Part shown: piece by piece, positions 8,804-17,255 of the stretch
Position numbering within the stretch: the first letter of the stretch is position 1
Layout: every line of letters begins with the position of its first letter
Origin: a bacterium
Lineage (GTDB): Bacteria; 4484-113; JAGGVC01
DNA length: 64,000 nucleotides
NCBI GenBank assembly: GCA_039961635.1
Contig: JABRWB010000041.1
Location: forward strand, 1-64,000
Direction of reading: 5' to 3'
The notes under the pieces: generated by a model
Databases searched by the model: none
Told to the model about the DNA's origin: nothing
Seen by the model: only the letters and a program-made list of their open reading frames with translations
Made by a program: the position numbers and the translations under genes

Positions 8804-10051
8804 ATGTCCGCCAAGCCTTCATCCGAGCTTGCCGCGCACGGCGGCGAACCATTTTGCCGGGAGCTTATCCCGCTTTATCGGCGCGCATACGATCCGGTGG
8901 AGCTTGCCGCGCTGGAGGAATGCCTGCGCTCCGGGTGGGTCACGCGCGGCCCGAAAACCGTCGAATTCGAGAGGGCGTTTGCATATTATCTCGCAAGAGG
9001 AACGAAGAACGGAGAGTCGGCGGGAAATTCCCGCGGTTTGTTTGCGCTTGGGCTGAACTCCTGCACCGCGGCGCTGCATACCGCGTTGCATTGCGAAGGG
9101 ATCGGCCCTGACGACGAGGTAATCACGACGCCGATGACGTTTGCCGCGACGGTCAACGTAATCGAGCATGTCGGCGCGACGCCCGTGCTTGTGGATATTC
9201 ATCCGGATACGCTGTGTATTGACGAGGAAAAAATCGAACGGGCGATTACGAATCGGACGAAAGCGATAATTCCCGTGCATTACGCGGGGCATCCATGCGA
9301 GCTTGACGCGATATCGGATATCGCGGAGCGGCATGGTCTTACGGTTATCGAGGACTGCGCGCATGCGGTTGAGGCGGAATACCGCGGCAGAAAAATGGGC
9401 GGATTTTCGCCGTACTCATGCTTCAGCTTTTACGCGAACAAGAATCTCTCGACAGGGGAGGGGGGGATGCTTGTCTGCCGCGACGAAGAAACGAAAGCCA
9501 GGGCGATGGTCGTCTCGCTCCACGGGATGAGCCGAAACGCGTGGCAAAGGTACGAAGGTAGCCGGTTCGAATTGTACGATATCGAGCGCGCGGGATTCAA
9601 ATACAACATATTCGACCTGCAGGCGGCGCTTGGGCTGGTGCAGCTTGGCAAGCTCGATGAAAACTGGAAAAAGCGTCTCAGGCTGTATGAGCGATATTGC
9701 TCGCTGCTCGCGGATGTGCCGGGAATCGAGCCGCTTCAGGTGCGGGATCATGTAAAGAGCGCGCATCACATATTTCCCTGCCTTCTGGATTTGGACAAAA
9801 TTACGGTCGGCCGCGACGAATTTCTTTCGTTACTGCTGGCTGAAAACGTCCAGGGATATGTCCATTTCCGCCCGATATTCGAATTCAGATATTACAAGGA
9901 CAAATACGGCTGGCGGGCAGAAGATTGGCCTGTCGCGGCAGACGCTGGCATGCGCGTTTTGTCGCTGCCGTTCTATCCGTCGATGACTGACGAAGAGATG
10001 GATTCGGTCGTCGGCGCAGTGCGCAAGGTTCTTGCGGCGGTATCTATATAG
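8804..10051 (+). CDS. DegT/DnrJ/EryC1/StrS aminotransferase
   Basis: A 415-residue PLP enzyme of the sugar aminotransferase family. It has the N-terminal RSGWVTRGPKTVEFE segment, the LNSCTAALHTAL cofactor-phosphate region, VIEDCAHAVEAEYRGRKMG (Asp binding the pyridine nitrogen) and the PLP lysine in FYANKNLSTGEGG. Such enzymes transaminate nucleotide-linked keto-sugars for surface polysaccharides. No sugar-nucleotide dehydratase or glycosyltransferase is adjacent, so the substrate is unknown. The length is typical. It has its own TATAAT seven bases ahead of the ATG. Confidence 0.9.
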   Translation: MSAKPSSELAAHGGEPFCRELIPLYRRAYDPVELAALEECLRSGWVTRGPKTVEFERAFAYYLARGTKNGESAGNSRGLFALGLNSCTAALHTALHCEGIGPDDEVITTPMTFAATVNVIEHVGATPVLVDIHPDTLCIDEEKIERAITNRTKAIIPVHYAGHPCELDAISDIAERHGLTVIEDCAHAVEAEYRGRKMGGFSPYSCFSFYANKNLSTGEGGMLVCRDEETKARAMVVSLHGMSRNAWQRYEGSRFELYDIERAGFKYNIFDLQAALGLVQLGKLDENWKKRLRLYERYCSLLADVPGIEPLQVRDHVKSAHHIFPCLLDLDKITVGRDEFLSLLLAENVQGYVHFRPIFEFRYYKDKYGWRAEDWPVAADAGMRVLSLPFYPSMTDEEMDSVVGAVRKVLAAVSI

Positions 10052-10106
10052 CAGTTTTTCATCCCCTTCGGCCAAATCAAAAAGCAAGCCGTGCAGAATC
10101 CGGTTG

Positions 10107-10112
10107 TATAAT
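10107..10112 (+). promoter_or_regulatory. -10 element of pth, leaderless type
   Basis: TATAAT followed by six bases and then the GTG at 10119. No recognisable -35 is present. Confidence 0.6.
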
Positions 10113-10118
10113 CGCACC

Positions 10119-10736
10119 GTGTTTTTTCGGCGAGTTCCTGCAGCTTCCTACGATTGGGTGATTGCCGGGCTGGGCAATCCAGGCGAGCGGTACAAGGCCA
10201 CGCGGCATAACCTTGGATTCATGGTGGTGGACGCGTTAGCTGAGCGGTGGAAGGCGGGAAATAAACACCAGCGATGTCAAGGCGAGGTGCGCGAGGCGCG
10301 GATCGAGGGCAAGGCTGTGCTGCTCGTCAAACCGATGACGTTTATGAACGGAAGCGGGCTGTGCGTCGGCCCGCTGATGAGACGGAACAAAGGCGCATCT
10401 CTGATTGTGGTTTTCGATGATGTGAACCTTCCGCTGGGCAAAATGCGGCTGCGGGCCGACGGCAGCGCGGGCGGGCACAAAGGCGCTGAGAGCGTTATCC
10501 GCCACTACAAGAGCGCATTTTACCGCGTAAGGTTGGGCATAGGCGGCGGCGAATTGGAATACCTTTCGGATTGGGTTTTGGAGCCGTTCGAGCCGGAGGA
10601 AATGCCAACTGTGCTTGCCATGGTGGCCGCGGCTGTTGTCAAAATCGAGGAGATTGTTACGAAAGGTTGGGAATATGCTGTAACAGCCGGAAACACGGTT
10701 AATTACGTCAAAGGTACTGTGGAGAGTCAGTTATGA
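10119..10736 (+). CDS. pth: peptidyl-tRNA hydrolase
   Basis: A 205-residue enzyme that releases peptides from tRNAs dropped by stalled ribosomes. It has the GLGNPGERYKATRHNLGF signature near residues 17-34, with the catalytic His in RHN, FMNGSG in the middle, and FDDVNLPLGKMRLR followed by GSAGGHKG. The start is GTG 10119, six bases after TATAAT; an earlier in-frame start at 10032 would overlap the upstream gene and precede the promoter. The stop overlaps the next gene's start as ATGA. Confidence 0.93.
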   Translation: MFFRRVPAASYDWVIAGLGNPGERYKATRHNLGFMVVDALAERWKAGNKHQRCQGEVREARIEGKAVLLVKPMTFMNGSGLCVGPLMRRNKGASLIVVFDDVNLPLGKMRLRADGSAGGHKGAESVIRHYKSAFYRVRLGIGGGELEYLSDWVLEPFEPEEMPTVLAMVAAAVVKIEEIVTKGWEYAVTAGNTVNYVKGTVESQL

Positions 10737-11230
10737 ATGACCTGTTCTATCTTGCTGATTTGCTCGAGCAAAGGCATATTATCGAAAAGTCGATTTCAGA
10801 CATCATACGCGGTCCGGCATACAAGGTTAACGTAGCCGAATATTTGGCGATTAGGGTTTTCGATATCCAGGCCGCGGGCCGCGGCCACCCCGGGGGCATG
10901 GAAGGCTGGTTTGCTTCAGGCCCGCTTTCAGGCCGATCCGTAAAAGTAAAGGCTTTCGCGCGCAACGAATATTACCTCGATATTCCGGCGGCCCACGCGC
11001 CCGAATATTACCTTGTGTTCATACACGGAGGCGCGCTGCTGGTGAGTACTTTATATTTAATCAACATTGGGAATTTGCTGAAGGATTTGCAAAAGCGCGG
11101 CGCCCTGATTGGAGGTGCGACGAATTTGCCGCGCAGCTTCTGGGACGATTCCGAGTTGTTTCCAAGGCAGATAAGCCGCGAGCTTATCCTGTCGCCGGAA
11201 CAACATCATATGCTTTCGATTTTTGCATAG
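10733..11230 (+). CDS. unknown protein, DUF6998-like
   Basis: A 165-residue cytoplasmic protein with no membrane segment. The central part (RGPAYKVNVAEYLAIRVFDI, then SGPLSGRSVKVKAF and YLDIP) resembles, from memory, a family of unknown function (DUF6998), which I cannot confirm. The start overlaps the pth stop by four bases, so the two are probably translated together. Operon context suggests a housekeeping role, but no activity can be named. Confidence 0.55.
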   Translation: MNDLFYLADLLEQRHIIEKSISDIIRGPAYKVNVAEYLAIRVFDIQAAGRGHPGGMEGWFASGPLSGRSVKVKAFARNEYYLDIPAAHAPEYYLVFIHGGALLVSTLYLINIGNLLKDLQKRGALIGGATNLPRSFWDDSELFPRQISRELILSPEQHHMLSIFA

Positions 11231-11242
11231 GGGGTGATGCCA

Positions 11243-12172
11243 GTGGCTATCAGCGTTTTAAGCGTTTCTCTCGGAAGCTCCAAGCGGGACAAAAAAGTTT
11301 CCACGGCGCTTTTAGGAGAACAGGTCATTATTGAAAGGCGCGGCACCGATGGCGATATTAACGCCGCCATCCGGCTGATCCGCGAAATGGACGGAAAGGT
11401 GGACGCGATCGGTCTCGGCGGGATTGATCTTTACTTATGGGTCGGAGACCGCAAATACGTCGTCAGAGATGCGCTTAAAATGGCGCAGGCGGCCAGGAAA
11501 TCGCCTGTTGTGGACGGCAGCGGTCTAAAAAACACGCTTGAGCGGCGCACCGTAGAGTGGCTGGCGCAAAAGTTCGAGGGTACTCCAAAACTTTCGGATT
11601 CGCGGGCGATGATGACTAGCGGCATAGACCGCACGGGAATGGCGCAATCGTTATGGAAATACTGCAGAAGCGTCGTTTTCGGCGATCTTGCATTCGCCTT
11701 GGGAATCGGGATACCCATTCGTAGTCTGAAAACGTTGTTCTTCCTTGGCAGCGTGCTGCTGCCCATTGTCACGCGCCTGCCGTTCACATGGATTTATCCG
11801 ACGGGCGAAAAGCAGGAGAAACAAACTCCGAAGTATCCAAAGTTGTTCGAGAGCGCCGACTGGATATGCGGCGACTTTCATTACATAAAGCGGTACGCGC
11901 CGTCAAATTTGAACGGCAAGGTGATTCTTACAAACACGACAACAGAAGAAGACGTGACAATGCTCGCAGGCCGGGGCGTGAGATGGCTTGTTACGACAAC
12001 TCCCGTTTTCGAGGGCCGGAGCTTTGGAACCAATCTTCTGGAAGCGTGCATCGTCGCGTTGATCAAGCGCTCGCACAGCGAGGGATATTTGCCGACATTA
12101 GCCGATTACGAAGCGTATTTGAACAAGCTGGAAATCACACCATCGGTTCGCGCATTGGATAAGGCAAATTAA
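11243..12172 (+). CDS. conserved protein related to quinate 5-dehydrogenase-named proteins
   Basis: A 309-residue protein. The N-terminus (SVSLGSSKRDKKV, IIERRGTDGDINAAI, KVDAIGLGGIDLYLW, VVDGSGLKNTLERR) matches my memory of a conserved family in anaerobes usually auto-named quinate 5-dehydrogenase. I see no classical Gly-rich NAD loop, so that name is doubtful. Residues ~150-185 are hydrophobic. The start is uncertain: GTG 11243 fits AGGGGG at 11229-11234; ATG 11237 and GTG 11234 are in frame. Its stop overlaps the mscS stop. Confidence 0.5.
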   Translation: MAISVLSVSLGSSKRDKKVSTALLGEQVIIERRGTDGDINAAIRLIREMDGKVDAIGLGGIDLYLWVGDRKYVVRDALKMAQAARKSPVVDGSGLKNTLERRTVEWLAQKFEGTPKLSDSRAMMTSGIDRTGMAQSLWKYCRSVVFGDLAFALGIGIPIRSLKTLFFLGSVLLPIVTRLPFTWIYPTGEKQEKQTPKYPKLFESADWICGDFHYIKRYAPSNLNGKVILTNTTTEEDVTMLAGRGVRWLVTTTPVFEGRSFGTNLLEACIVALIKRSHSEGYLPTLADYEAYLNKLEITPSVRALDKAN

Positions 12173-13032
12173 TCCGAATTTGCGGTGCGGACGATTTCGA
12201 CTTGGTGCGGGAATGGTATTTCTATCGCGTTTGCGCGGAATAACTCGACCACGTCCTGTTGCATTCTCCGTTGAAGTTCATGCTGTTTGCCGGGCTTGAC
12301 CTTTATCGCGATAAAGTATTCCACTCCGGAATCTTTAAGCGAATTGACTCCGAGAATTTCCGGCTCGCCCAGGATGTAATCCAATTCCTTCATCAATCCC
12401 AACGAATACTCGCTTAACAAGGTTCTTACTTTGTCGAAGTCGGTAGAGTAAGCAACATCCACTTTCAAAAAAGCGCGGGCGAATCCTTTGGACAAAACGA
12501 CCAAGGTGGAAACCTGGGAATTAGGTATTACGTGAATTGAACCGTCGAAGGCCACAAGTTTGATATTTCTTAGTCCGAGCCGTTCAACGGTGCCGACATG
12601 TTCCCCTACTTTGATCACGTCGCCAACGCCAAATTCGCCTTCAATCAGAATGAAGTAGCCGGCGATCACATCCTTTACAAGCTCTTGGCTGCCAAAACCG
12701 ATTGCCAGCCCCAAAATTCCCGCGCCTGCAAGTAACGGCCCCAGGTCTACTCCGAACTCGGACAGCACCAGCAGGCTGGCAATAAAAACGACCACATACC
12801 TGTAAAGATTCCGCAGCACTCCGCTGACTGTGCGCACGCGTTCGGCTATTCCTGGTTCGGATTCAAGACGCTTGGAAGCCCTGTCCGCGATTCGCTTGGA
12901 CAGAAGATTGCCCGCCGCGAGCGCGATCCAAGAACCTACAATAATCAAAACAATTCTTGCGCCGTGCGCCAGATAACCGGTTACAACCGGAGTCAGCCAT
13001 TCGGTGGTTACACGGACGGGCAGGTCTTCCAT
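12169..13032 (-). CDS. MscS-family small-conductance mechanosensitive channel
   Basis: A 287-residue inner-membrane channel that opens under membrane tension to release solutes in hypo-osmotic shock. It has three hydrophobic segments (about 20-42, 75-97, 99-125), the pore-lining helix GILGLAIGFGSQELVKDVIAG, and the beta domain (GEFGVGDVIKVGEHVGTVERLGLRN, then VIPNSQV) followed by the alpha/beta C-terminus. Length and architecture match standard MscS. A GAGG lies eight bases before the ATG. The stop codon overlaps the convergent upstream gene. Confidence 0.93.
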   Translation of the reverse strand: MEDLPVRVTTEWLTPVVTGYLAHGARIVLIIVGSWIALAAGNLLSKRIADRASKRLESEPGIAERVRTVSGVLRNLYRYVVVFIASLLVLSEFGVDLGPLLAGAGILGLAIGFGSQELVKDVIAGYFILIEGEFGVGDVIKVGEHVGTVERLGLRNIKLVAFDGSIHVIPNSQVSTLVVLSKGFARAFLKVDVAYSTDFDKVRTLLSEYSLGLMKELDYILGEPEILGVNSLKDSGVEYFIAIKVKPGKQHELQRRMQQDVVELFRANAIEIPFPHQVEIVRTANSD

Positions 13033-13087
13033 CGCTGCATCCTCAAAAAAGACGCAACATGTTATCAGGTTCCAATTCCGTCCACTA

Positions 13088-13198
13088 TCATTCCTGGCAG
13101 CTCTTTACCGCTAGCAGAGGAATAATCAGCCAGGCGAGTCCTTTCACGAAAAAGAACACAGCGCCAGCAATGCCGACTCTGGCAAGCCATTTTTTCAA
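13088..13198 (-). CDS. small single-pass membrane protein (36 residues)
   Basis: A 36-residue reading frame with a Lys-Lys-Trp N-terminus, one hydrophobic stretch (residues ~8-32, containing GAVFFFVKGLAWLIIPLLA) and a VKSCQE tail. It starts at TTG, which overlaps the stop of the HmoA-like gene as TTGA, and GAGGTG lies eight bases upstream, the correct ribosome-binding distance. The layout strongly suggests a real, translationally coupled gene. Function is unknown; it may anchor or regulate a membrane partner. Confidence 0.6.
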   Translation of the reverse strand: MKKWLARVGIAGAVFFFVKGLAWLIIPLLAVKSCQE

Positions 13199-13515
13199 GT
13201 GGTAATCACCTCATAGGTTCTGAAATCGGACGAAAGCGGAGACTCTTCTCCCCTCGCTTTGGCCTCCTTGATATCTTCGAATCCGCGCTGGTGGCCTTCG
13301 ATGAATTCCGGTGAACCTACCCAAGCCTTGAAATTTTCCTCGGATTCCCAGTGGCTTACTATCAGATAACTGTCTCCGTCCTTTTTGGGACGAAGTACTT
13401 CCATACGAATAAAACCAGGCATTCTGTCGATCGCGCGCGCGCGCGTCTTGAACAGGTACTCGAATTTCTCCCTATAGTGCTCCTTGCACGTGATGTAATT
13501 GATTGCAACGAACAA
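13195..13515 (-). CDS. HmoA/antibiotic biosynthesis monooxygenase-family protein
   Basis: A 106-residue ABM-fold protein. It has the FVAINYITCK N-terminus, MPGFIRMEVLRP, YLIVSHWESEENFKAWVGS and a terminal EGHQRGF segment, closely matching HmoA/IsdG-like haem-degrading monooxygenases. The His in EGH fits the haem ligand region of HmoA-type proteins. The start is TTG 13515, six bases after GGAGG. A perfect palindrome lies upstream (13602-13621) and could control it. Actual haem degradation is inference; some ABM proteins have other substrates. Confidence 0.78.
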   Translation of the reverse strand: MFVAINYITCKEHYREKFEYLFKTRARAIDRMPGFIRMEVLRPKKDGDSYLIVSHWESEENFKAWVGSPEFIEGHQRGFEDIKEAKARGEESPLSSDFRTYEVITT

Positions 13516-13601
13516 ACCATACCTCCAGAAGATGAAATTGCGAAATTGAAAGTTCCGCGGCCCATCCCTTCGGGAAAGCCCGCTATTTCTACCCCGAATT
13601 A

Positions 13602-13621
13602 CCGAAATTATGTAATTTCGG
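13602..13621. promoter_or_regulatory. palindromic candidate operator
   Basis: A perfect 9-bp inverted repeat, CCGAAATTA-tg-TAATTTCGG, lies between the divergent HmoA-like and gspF genes. On the minus strand it contains CATAAT, a plausible -10. It has no T-run, so it is more likely a repressor site than a terminator. Confidence 0.5.
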
Positions 13622-13659
13622 CGGCAACCACCGGCTAATTGTCCGGAGAGCTGATGGGG

Positions 13660-13665
13660 TAAAAT
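13660..13665 (+). promoter_or_regulatory. -10 element of gspF/pilC, leaderless type
   Basis: TAAAAT followed by five bases and the GTG at 13671. This is the shortest spacing among the leaderless candidates. TTGTCC at 13639-13644 could be a weak -35 with a 15-bp spacer. Confidence 0.5.
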
Positions 13666-13670
13666 GATTT

Positions 13671-14855
13671 GTGCCCACCTACAGGTACGAAGCCCGCGAT
13701 ATGGACGGCCGGTCAAGCTCCGGCACCATTGAAGCGGAATCGCAGGACGCCGCTGTTGGCAGGCTGCTTGACGGCGGACTTTTCGTCCACCGGATTAGGG
13801 AATCTGCAGGCCAAATCTACCATTCCGAAGGTGGAACCTCGACCTTCAGCTACGGCCAAGGCTGTTTAAGCGCGATTGCCGGAAGCATCATCCCTTTCGT
13901 GACGCTGGGCGAGCTTGCGCTTGTGACAAGGGAACTGGCATCGGGCGTAGGAGCAGGATTGAACCTCGCGCATGCCATTTCGGCCGTCCTGGAAGGCTCG
14001 CTTTCCCCGATGATGCAAGGCGCTCTGCGCGACATTTCGACACGAATCCAGTCGGGTGACACATTCGAGGAAGCTCTGGCCAGGCATCCGCGCATCTTCA
14101 ACAAGATGTACAGAGGAATGATCAAGGCGGCGGAAGGAAGCGGTACGCTCGATATCGTGCTGGCCAACCTCGCTCAGTTTCTGGAGGAAGAAGTCGACCT
14201 TCGGCGGCGCGTGCAGGGCGCGCTGATTTATCCATCCATTGTGTTCGTAGTCGCGCTTGGTGCGGCATTCATCCTGGCGTGGTTGGGTTATTTCGGCATG
14301 AGCCTGTTCAGCGTGATGGTTGCAGCCGCGGTTGCAGTCGTCGCAATTTGGCTGCTCGGCAAGAACCGTCACGTGGCTGCAATGTTCCGGCTGGTACTCT
14401 CGGTAACTCCGGGAATTGGCGGAATGATCGCGACGGCGGGTGTGGCGCGCACGTGCCTCGCCCTCGGGACTATGATCAAAAGCGGGGTACCATACCTTGA
14501 AGCGCTGGATATGGCAAAAGACGCGGCGAACCATCACGGCATAGAGCAGGCGCTTTCGGTCGTTTACAGCGAAGTCAGCCGTGGCGAGCAGCTTTCAACC
14601 AGCCTTGCCAAAAGCAGGATTTTCCCAAGCGTTCTTCGCCACCTGGTGGCCGCGGGGGAGCATGCGGGCAGTGTTGACGATATGCTGTTCAAGGTTTACC
14701 AGTACTTGCAGGGCGAACTTCAATACAGGACAAGGGCGATGCTTACTATGATCGGCCCCTTGTTCACAATCCTGTTCGGCGCGCTCGTGCTATACATCGC
14801 GCTGATGTTTTGGTCGGGGTATTTTGAAAAAATCATGTCGGCGGCGGGATCGTGA
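13671..14855 (+). CDS. type II secretion / type IV pilus inner-membrane platform protein (GspF/PilC)
   Basis: A 394-residue protein. The N-terminus (PTYRYEARDMDGRSSSGTIEA) is the short domain typical of PilC/GspF. Two T2SSF repeats follow, the first around residues 75-200 and the second around 275-390, with membrane segments near 185-225 and 365-388. It anchors the assembly ATPase for pilus or secretion filaments. The usual partners (GspE/PilB, PilT, GspG) are not adjacent; a pilin is 24 kb away. The stop overlaps the next gene's GTG. Confidence 0.9.
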   Translation: MPTYRYEARDMDGRSSSGTIEAESQDAAVGRLLDGGLFVHRIRESAGQIYHSEGGTSTFSYGQGCLSAIAGSIIPFVTLGELALVTRELASGVGAGLNLAHAISAVLEGSLSPMMQGALRDISTRIQSGDTFEEALARHPRIFNKMYRGMIKAAEGSGTLDIVLANLAQFLEEEVDLRRRVQGALIYPSIVFVVALGAAFILAWLGYFGMSLFSVMVAAAVAVVAIWLLGKNRHVAAMFRLVLSVTPGIGGMIATAGVARTCLALGTMIKSGVPYLEALDMAKDAANHHGIEQALSVVYSEVSRGEQLSTSLAKSRIFPSVLRHLVAAGEHAGSVDDMLFKVYQYLQGELQYRTRAMLTMIGPLFTILFGALVLYIALMFWSGYFEKIMSAAGS

Positions 14856-15607
14856 AACGAAGCCTCGACGCGGTTGAACATTTTGCGGTGGATTTAGTCC
14901 GGCTTCAGGCGGGATGGGCAATCACCACGCTCGTGCTTGCCATCCAGGTTGTGGCTGTCGTGTTTTTCTCGGCTGCAGCGCCCGAAATTAAAACGCTTGA
15001 TCAACAGGCGGCTTGGGAATCGGAGGTTCTTCGCTGGTTGTTGATTCCGGGAATTGTTTGCCTCTATCTCAAAGCTTGCCTGTATCTGTGGCGTTCGACC
15101 GCCCCAAAAGGAAATGCCTTGCACGCCCAATCGGTGCCGCGGACTTACTCTCAAGCCGCAGGTGCGACGATTGTCGTGCTTTCGATTGACAATGCAATAC
15201 TTTTGCTCGTTCCATTGGCCTTCGGCTTTGGAGATTACCTGTCGGTTTTGGAGAGAGGCGTGCAGATTTTTGCATTCGTTTCTTCCGGTACTGCGGTTGC
15301 AGGTTTGCTGTTCATCAAATTAGCACCGCGCCAGCCCCTTTTCGCGCCGATTTATTTCGCCTGGATGCTTTTGTTGGAATATGCGCAGGTCTGGCTTTCC
15401 CGCGAACATCCGGAATTGCCTTTGTTCAACGATTTGTTCGCTTGGAATCGAATTTTTCCAAGTTTGGCGACGCAGACGACGACGTTGAAGCTCGACTCAT
15501 TTCAGATCTACGAGCTTCTGTTTGCTTCCGCCATAACGGTCGCGGTCGCACTGGCTTTGATTACGGCGGTTCACGGAAAAATAAAAAGTGCAGCTAGCGG
15601 TTCCTGA
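14852..15607 (+). CDS. unknown six-pass membrane protein
   Basis: A 251-residue protein with about six hydrophobic segments (near 20-42, 62-80, 102-122, 130-155, 165-180 and 225-245). No family is recognised. Its GTG overlaps the gspF stop as GTGA, so the pair is cotranscribed and probably translationally coupled, suggesting a link to the pilus/secretion platform or simple operon membership. Its 3' end overlaps the convergent lptF/G gene by 14 bases. Confidence 0.65.
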   Translation: MKRSLDAVEHFAVDLVRLQAGWAITTLVLAIQVVAVVFFSAAAPEIKTLDQQAAWESEVLRWLLIPGIVCLYLKACLYLWRSTAPKGNALHAQSVPRTYSQAAGATIVVLSIDNAILLLVPLAFGFGDYLSVLERGVQIFAFVSSGTAVAGLLFIKLAPRQPLFAPIYFAWMLLLEYAQVWLSREHPELPLFNDLFAWNRIFPSLATQTTTLKLDSFQIYELLFASAITVAVALALITAVHGKIKSAASGS

Positions 15608-16688
15608 CCCGGAACAAGTATGCTCCTGCCGCGGCGACAATCGCGTTCGGAATCCAGCTTGCCAAAAGCGGCTGGATGGCACCTGCCTGACCAAGTTTCA
15701 TCGCCACGACCGTTATTACATAGTAAACAAGCACAATCAAAACCGCGATGCCCATTCCCGTTCCACCCGTCGTCCGAGCTGCGCTTATCGCGAGAGGAAA
15801 CGCTATGAGAACAAAAAACACGCTGGCAAAGGGAGTGGAGAATTTGAAGTAATACTCGACGCGCGCCTTTGCGGCTTCGCGTTCAAGACCTTCCCTTTGC
15901 AAATCGTTGATATATGCCCGAAGCTCCGATATGCTCATTTCAAGGCTTGTCTTCGCCTTACGGGTCAGCCCGGACGGTTTGATTTCGAGTTCGCGTATAT
16001 CAAGGATATCGAAAGTGGACGTAAGAACCGAGCCTTCCTGCATTACTTGGTAGCGCGAGCCGTTATGGAATACCCAATGATCCTCCTGCCAGACGCCCGT
16101 TTCTGCCGTAATCCAAGAGCTGCGCTGGTCGGTGGGGCCGAAATTGAAAAACTTTATTCCCGTCAGCTTGTCTCCCTCAAGCTTTTCAGCGAGCAAAAGA
16201 AAGGTGAGCTGCCCGCCTTCGTAGAAAGGCAAGACGAGGTTTTCCTGATTCACCGCTCCTGTCTTGCGCAATAAAACTTCGTTCTTAATGCGGACGATTG
16301 CGCTGTTGGCGCCCGGCGCGACGCCTTCTGAAAGGAAAAAAGTGATGCCGGCTGCAGCAACCCCGAAGTAGGCAACTGCGGCTGCAGCCCTTAAAAGCGA
16401 AATCCCTGCCGCTCTAAGAGCAATTATCTCGGAATCGTTGTTTAGGCGGCCGATCCCAAGCAGTGTTCCCAAAAGCACCGACATGGGGAACGAAAGTGCA
16501 ACAACTTGAGGAATACCCAAAAGAACAAGCTTTGCGAAAAGCGAGAAGGGCAGGTTGAACTTGATCATGAAGTCCAGGGTGGACTTAAGCATCGTCGCCG
16601 ATACGATGAGAATTGAAAAGCTGAATAGCCCGAATAAAAAGGGCTGCCAAACTTCGCCAAGAATGAGCCGGTCAACCCTTTTGAACAC
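15594..16688 (-). CDS. LptF/LptG family permease
   Basis: A 364-residue protein of the YjgP/YjgQ family: the membrane part of the LptBFG ABC exporter that extracts lipopolysaccharide from the inner membrane. It has three N-terminal membrane segments with the PFSLFAKLVLLGIPQVVALSFPMSVLLG region, a periplasmic beta domain (~120-255) and three C-terminal segments (from ASVFFVLIAFPLAIS). Only one such gene is present here, and lptB is not adjacent. The start is GTG 16688, six bases after TAGAAT, so leaderless. Confidence 0.88.
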   Translation of the reverse strand: MFKRVDRLILGEVWQPFLFGLFSFSILIVSATMLKSTLDFMIKFNLPFSLFAKLVLLGIPQVVALSFPMSVLLGTLLGIGRLNNDSEIIALRAAGISLLRAAAAVAYFGVAAAGITFFLSEGVAPGANSAIVRIKNEVLLRKTGAVNQENLVLPFYEGGQLTFLLLAEKLEGDKLTGIKFFNFGPTDQRSSWITAETGVWQEDHWVFHNGSRYQVMQEGSVLTSTFDILDIRELEIKPSGLTRKAKTSLEMSISELRAYINDLQREGLEREAAKARVEYYFKFSTPFASVFFVLIAFPLAISAARTTGGTGMGIAVLIVLVYYVITVVAMKLGQAGAIQPLLASWIPNAIVAAAGAYLFRVRNR

Positions 16689-16694
16689 GAACGC

Positions 16695-16700
16695 ATTCTA
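16695..16700 (-). promoter_or_regulatory. -10 element of lptF/G, leaderless type
   Basis: TAGAAT on the minus strand, followed by six bases and the GTG at 16688. It sits back to back with the comEA promoter. Confidence 0.55.
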
Positions 16701-16762
16701 ACACAGTAAACCGACGCAAATAGGATAATCAAATCCCAATGTTGTTCGAATGCGGATTCCAT

Positions 16763-16790
16763 TTGACAGGTGATTCCTGAAGGCTATCAT
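16763..16790 (+). promoter_or_regulatory. complete promoter of comEA, leaderless
   Basis: A perfect TTGACA (16763-16768), a 16-bp spacer and TATCAT (16785-16790), then six bases and the GTG at 16797. This is the clearest sigma-70-type promoter pointing directly at a start codon in the window. Confidence 0.75.
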
Positions 16791-16796
16791 GAATGC

Positions 16797-17255
16797 GTGG
16801 GACTTACGCGCTATCAAATCGCGGTTGCAGTTCTCGCGCTTACATTGGTTTCGGGCGGCGTGTTCATTTACTCGATGAACCAGCTTTCCAGTCCTCCTCC
16901 GCAGGACAGCTCCGCCATCGTGGATCGTAGGATGGAGACGGCTTCATCTCTTCCCACGTCGCCGGCAATCGTTTCTCCACAGCCAGCCGGTGCAGAGCAC
17001 TTGGCCGCCGCGGAAAAGCCCGCACCAAAATCGTCCTCCGCCAAAAAGCAGCCGCCTAAGAGCCCGATCAACATAAATACGGCGAAAGCGGAGGACCTCC
17101 AGCAGCTTCCGGGTATCGGACCGGTTCTTGCCGAGCGGATTATTCAATATAGAAACGAAAACGGCTTTTTTGCTTCTCCTGATGATTTGATAAACGTTAA
17201 AGGGATCGGAGAGAAAAAGCTCGCAGATATATTACCCTACGTGAGGGTGCAGTGA
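16797..17255 (+). CDS. ComEA-like helix-hairpin-helix DNA-binding protein
   Basis: A 152-residue protein: one membrane anchor (residues ~6-27), a Pro/Ser/Ala-rich linker, then a C-terminal double helix-hairpin-helix ([26 protein letters not shown], then [19 protein letters not shown]). ComEA binds incoming double-stranded DNA at the membrane during natural transformation; related proteins also act elsewhere. No comEC is present nearby. The start is GTG 16797, immediately downstream of a complete promoter. The stop overlaps the next gene as GTGA. Confidence 0.85.
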   Translation: MGLTRYQIAVAVLALTLVSGGVFIYSMNQLSSPPPQDSSAIVDRRMETASSLPTSPAIVSPQPAGAEHLAAAEKPAPKSSSAKKQPPKSPININTAKAEDLQQLPGIGPVLAERIIQYRNENGFFASPDDLINVKGIGEKKLADILPYVRVQ

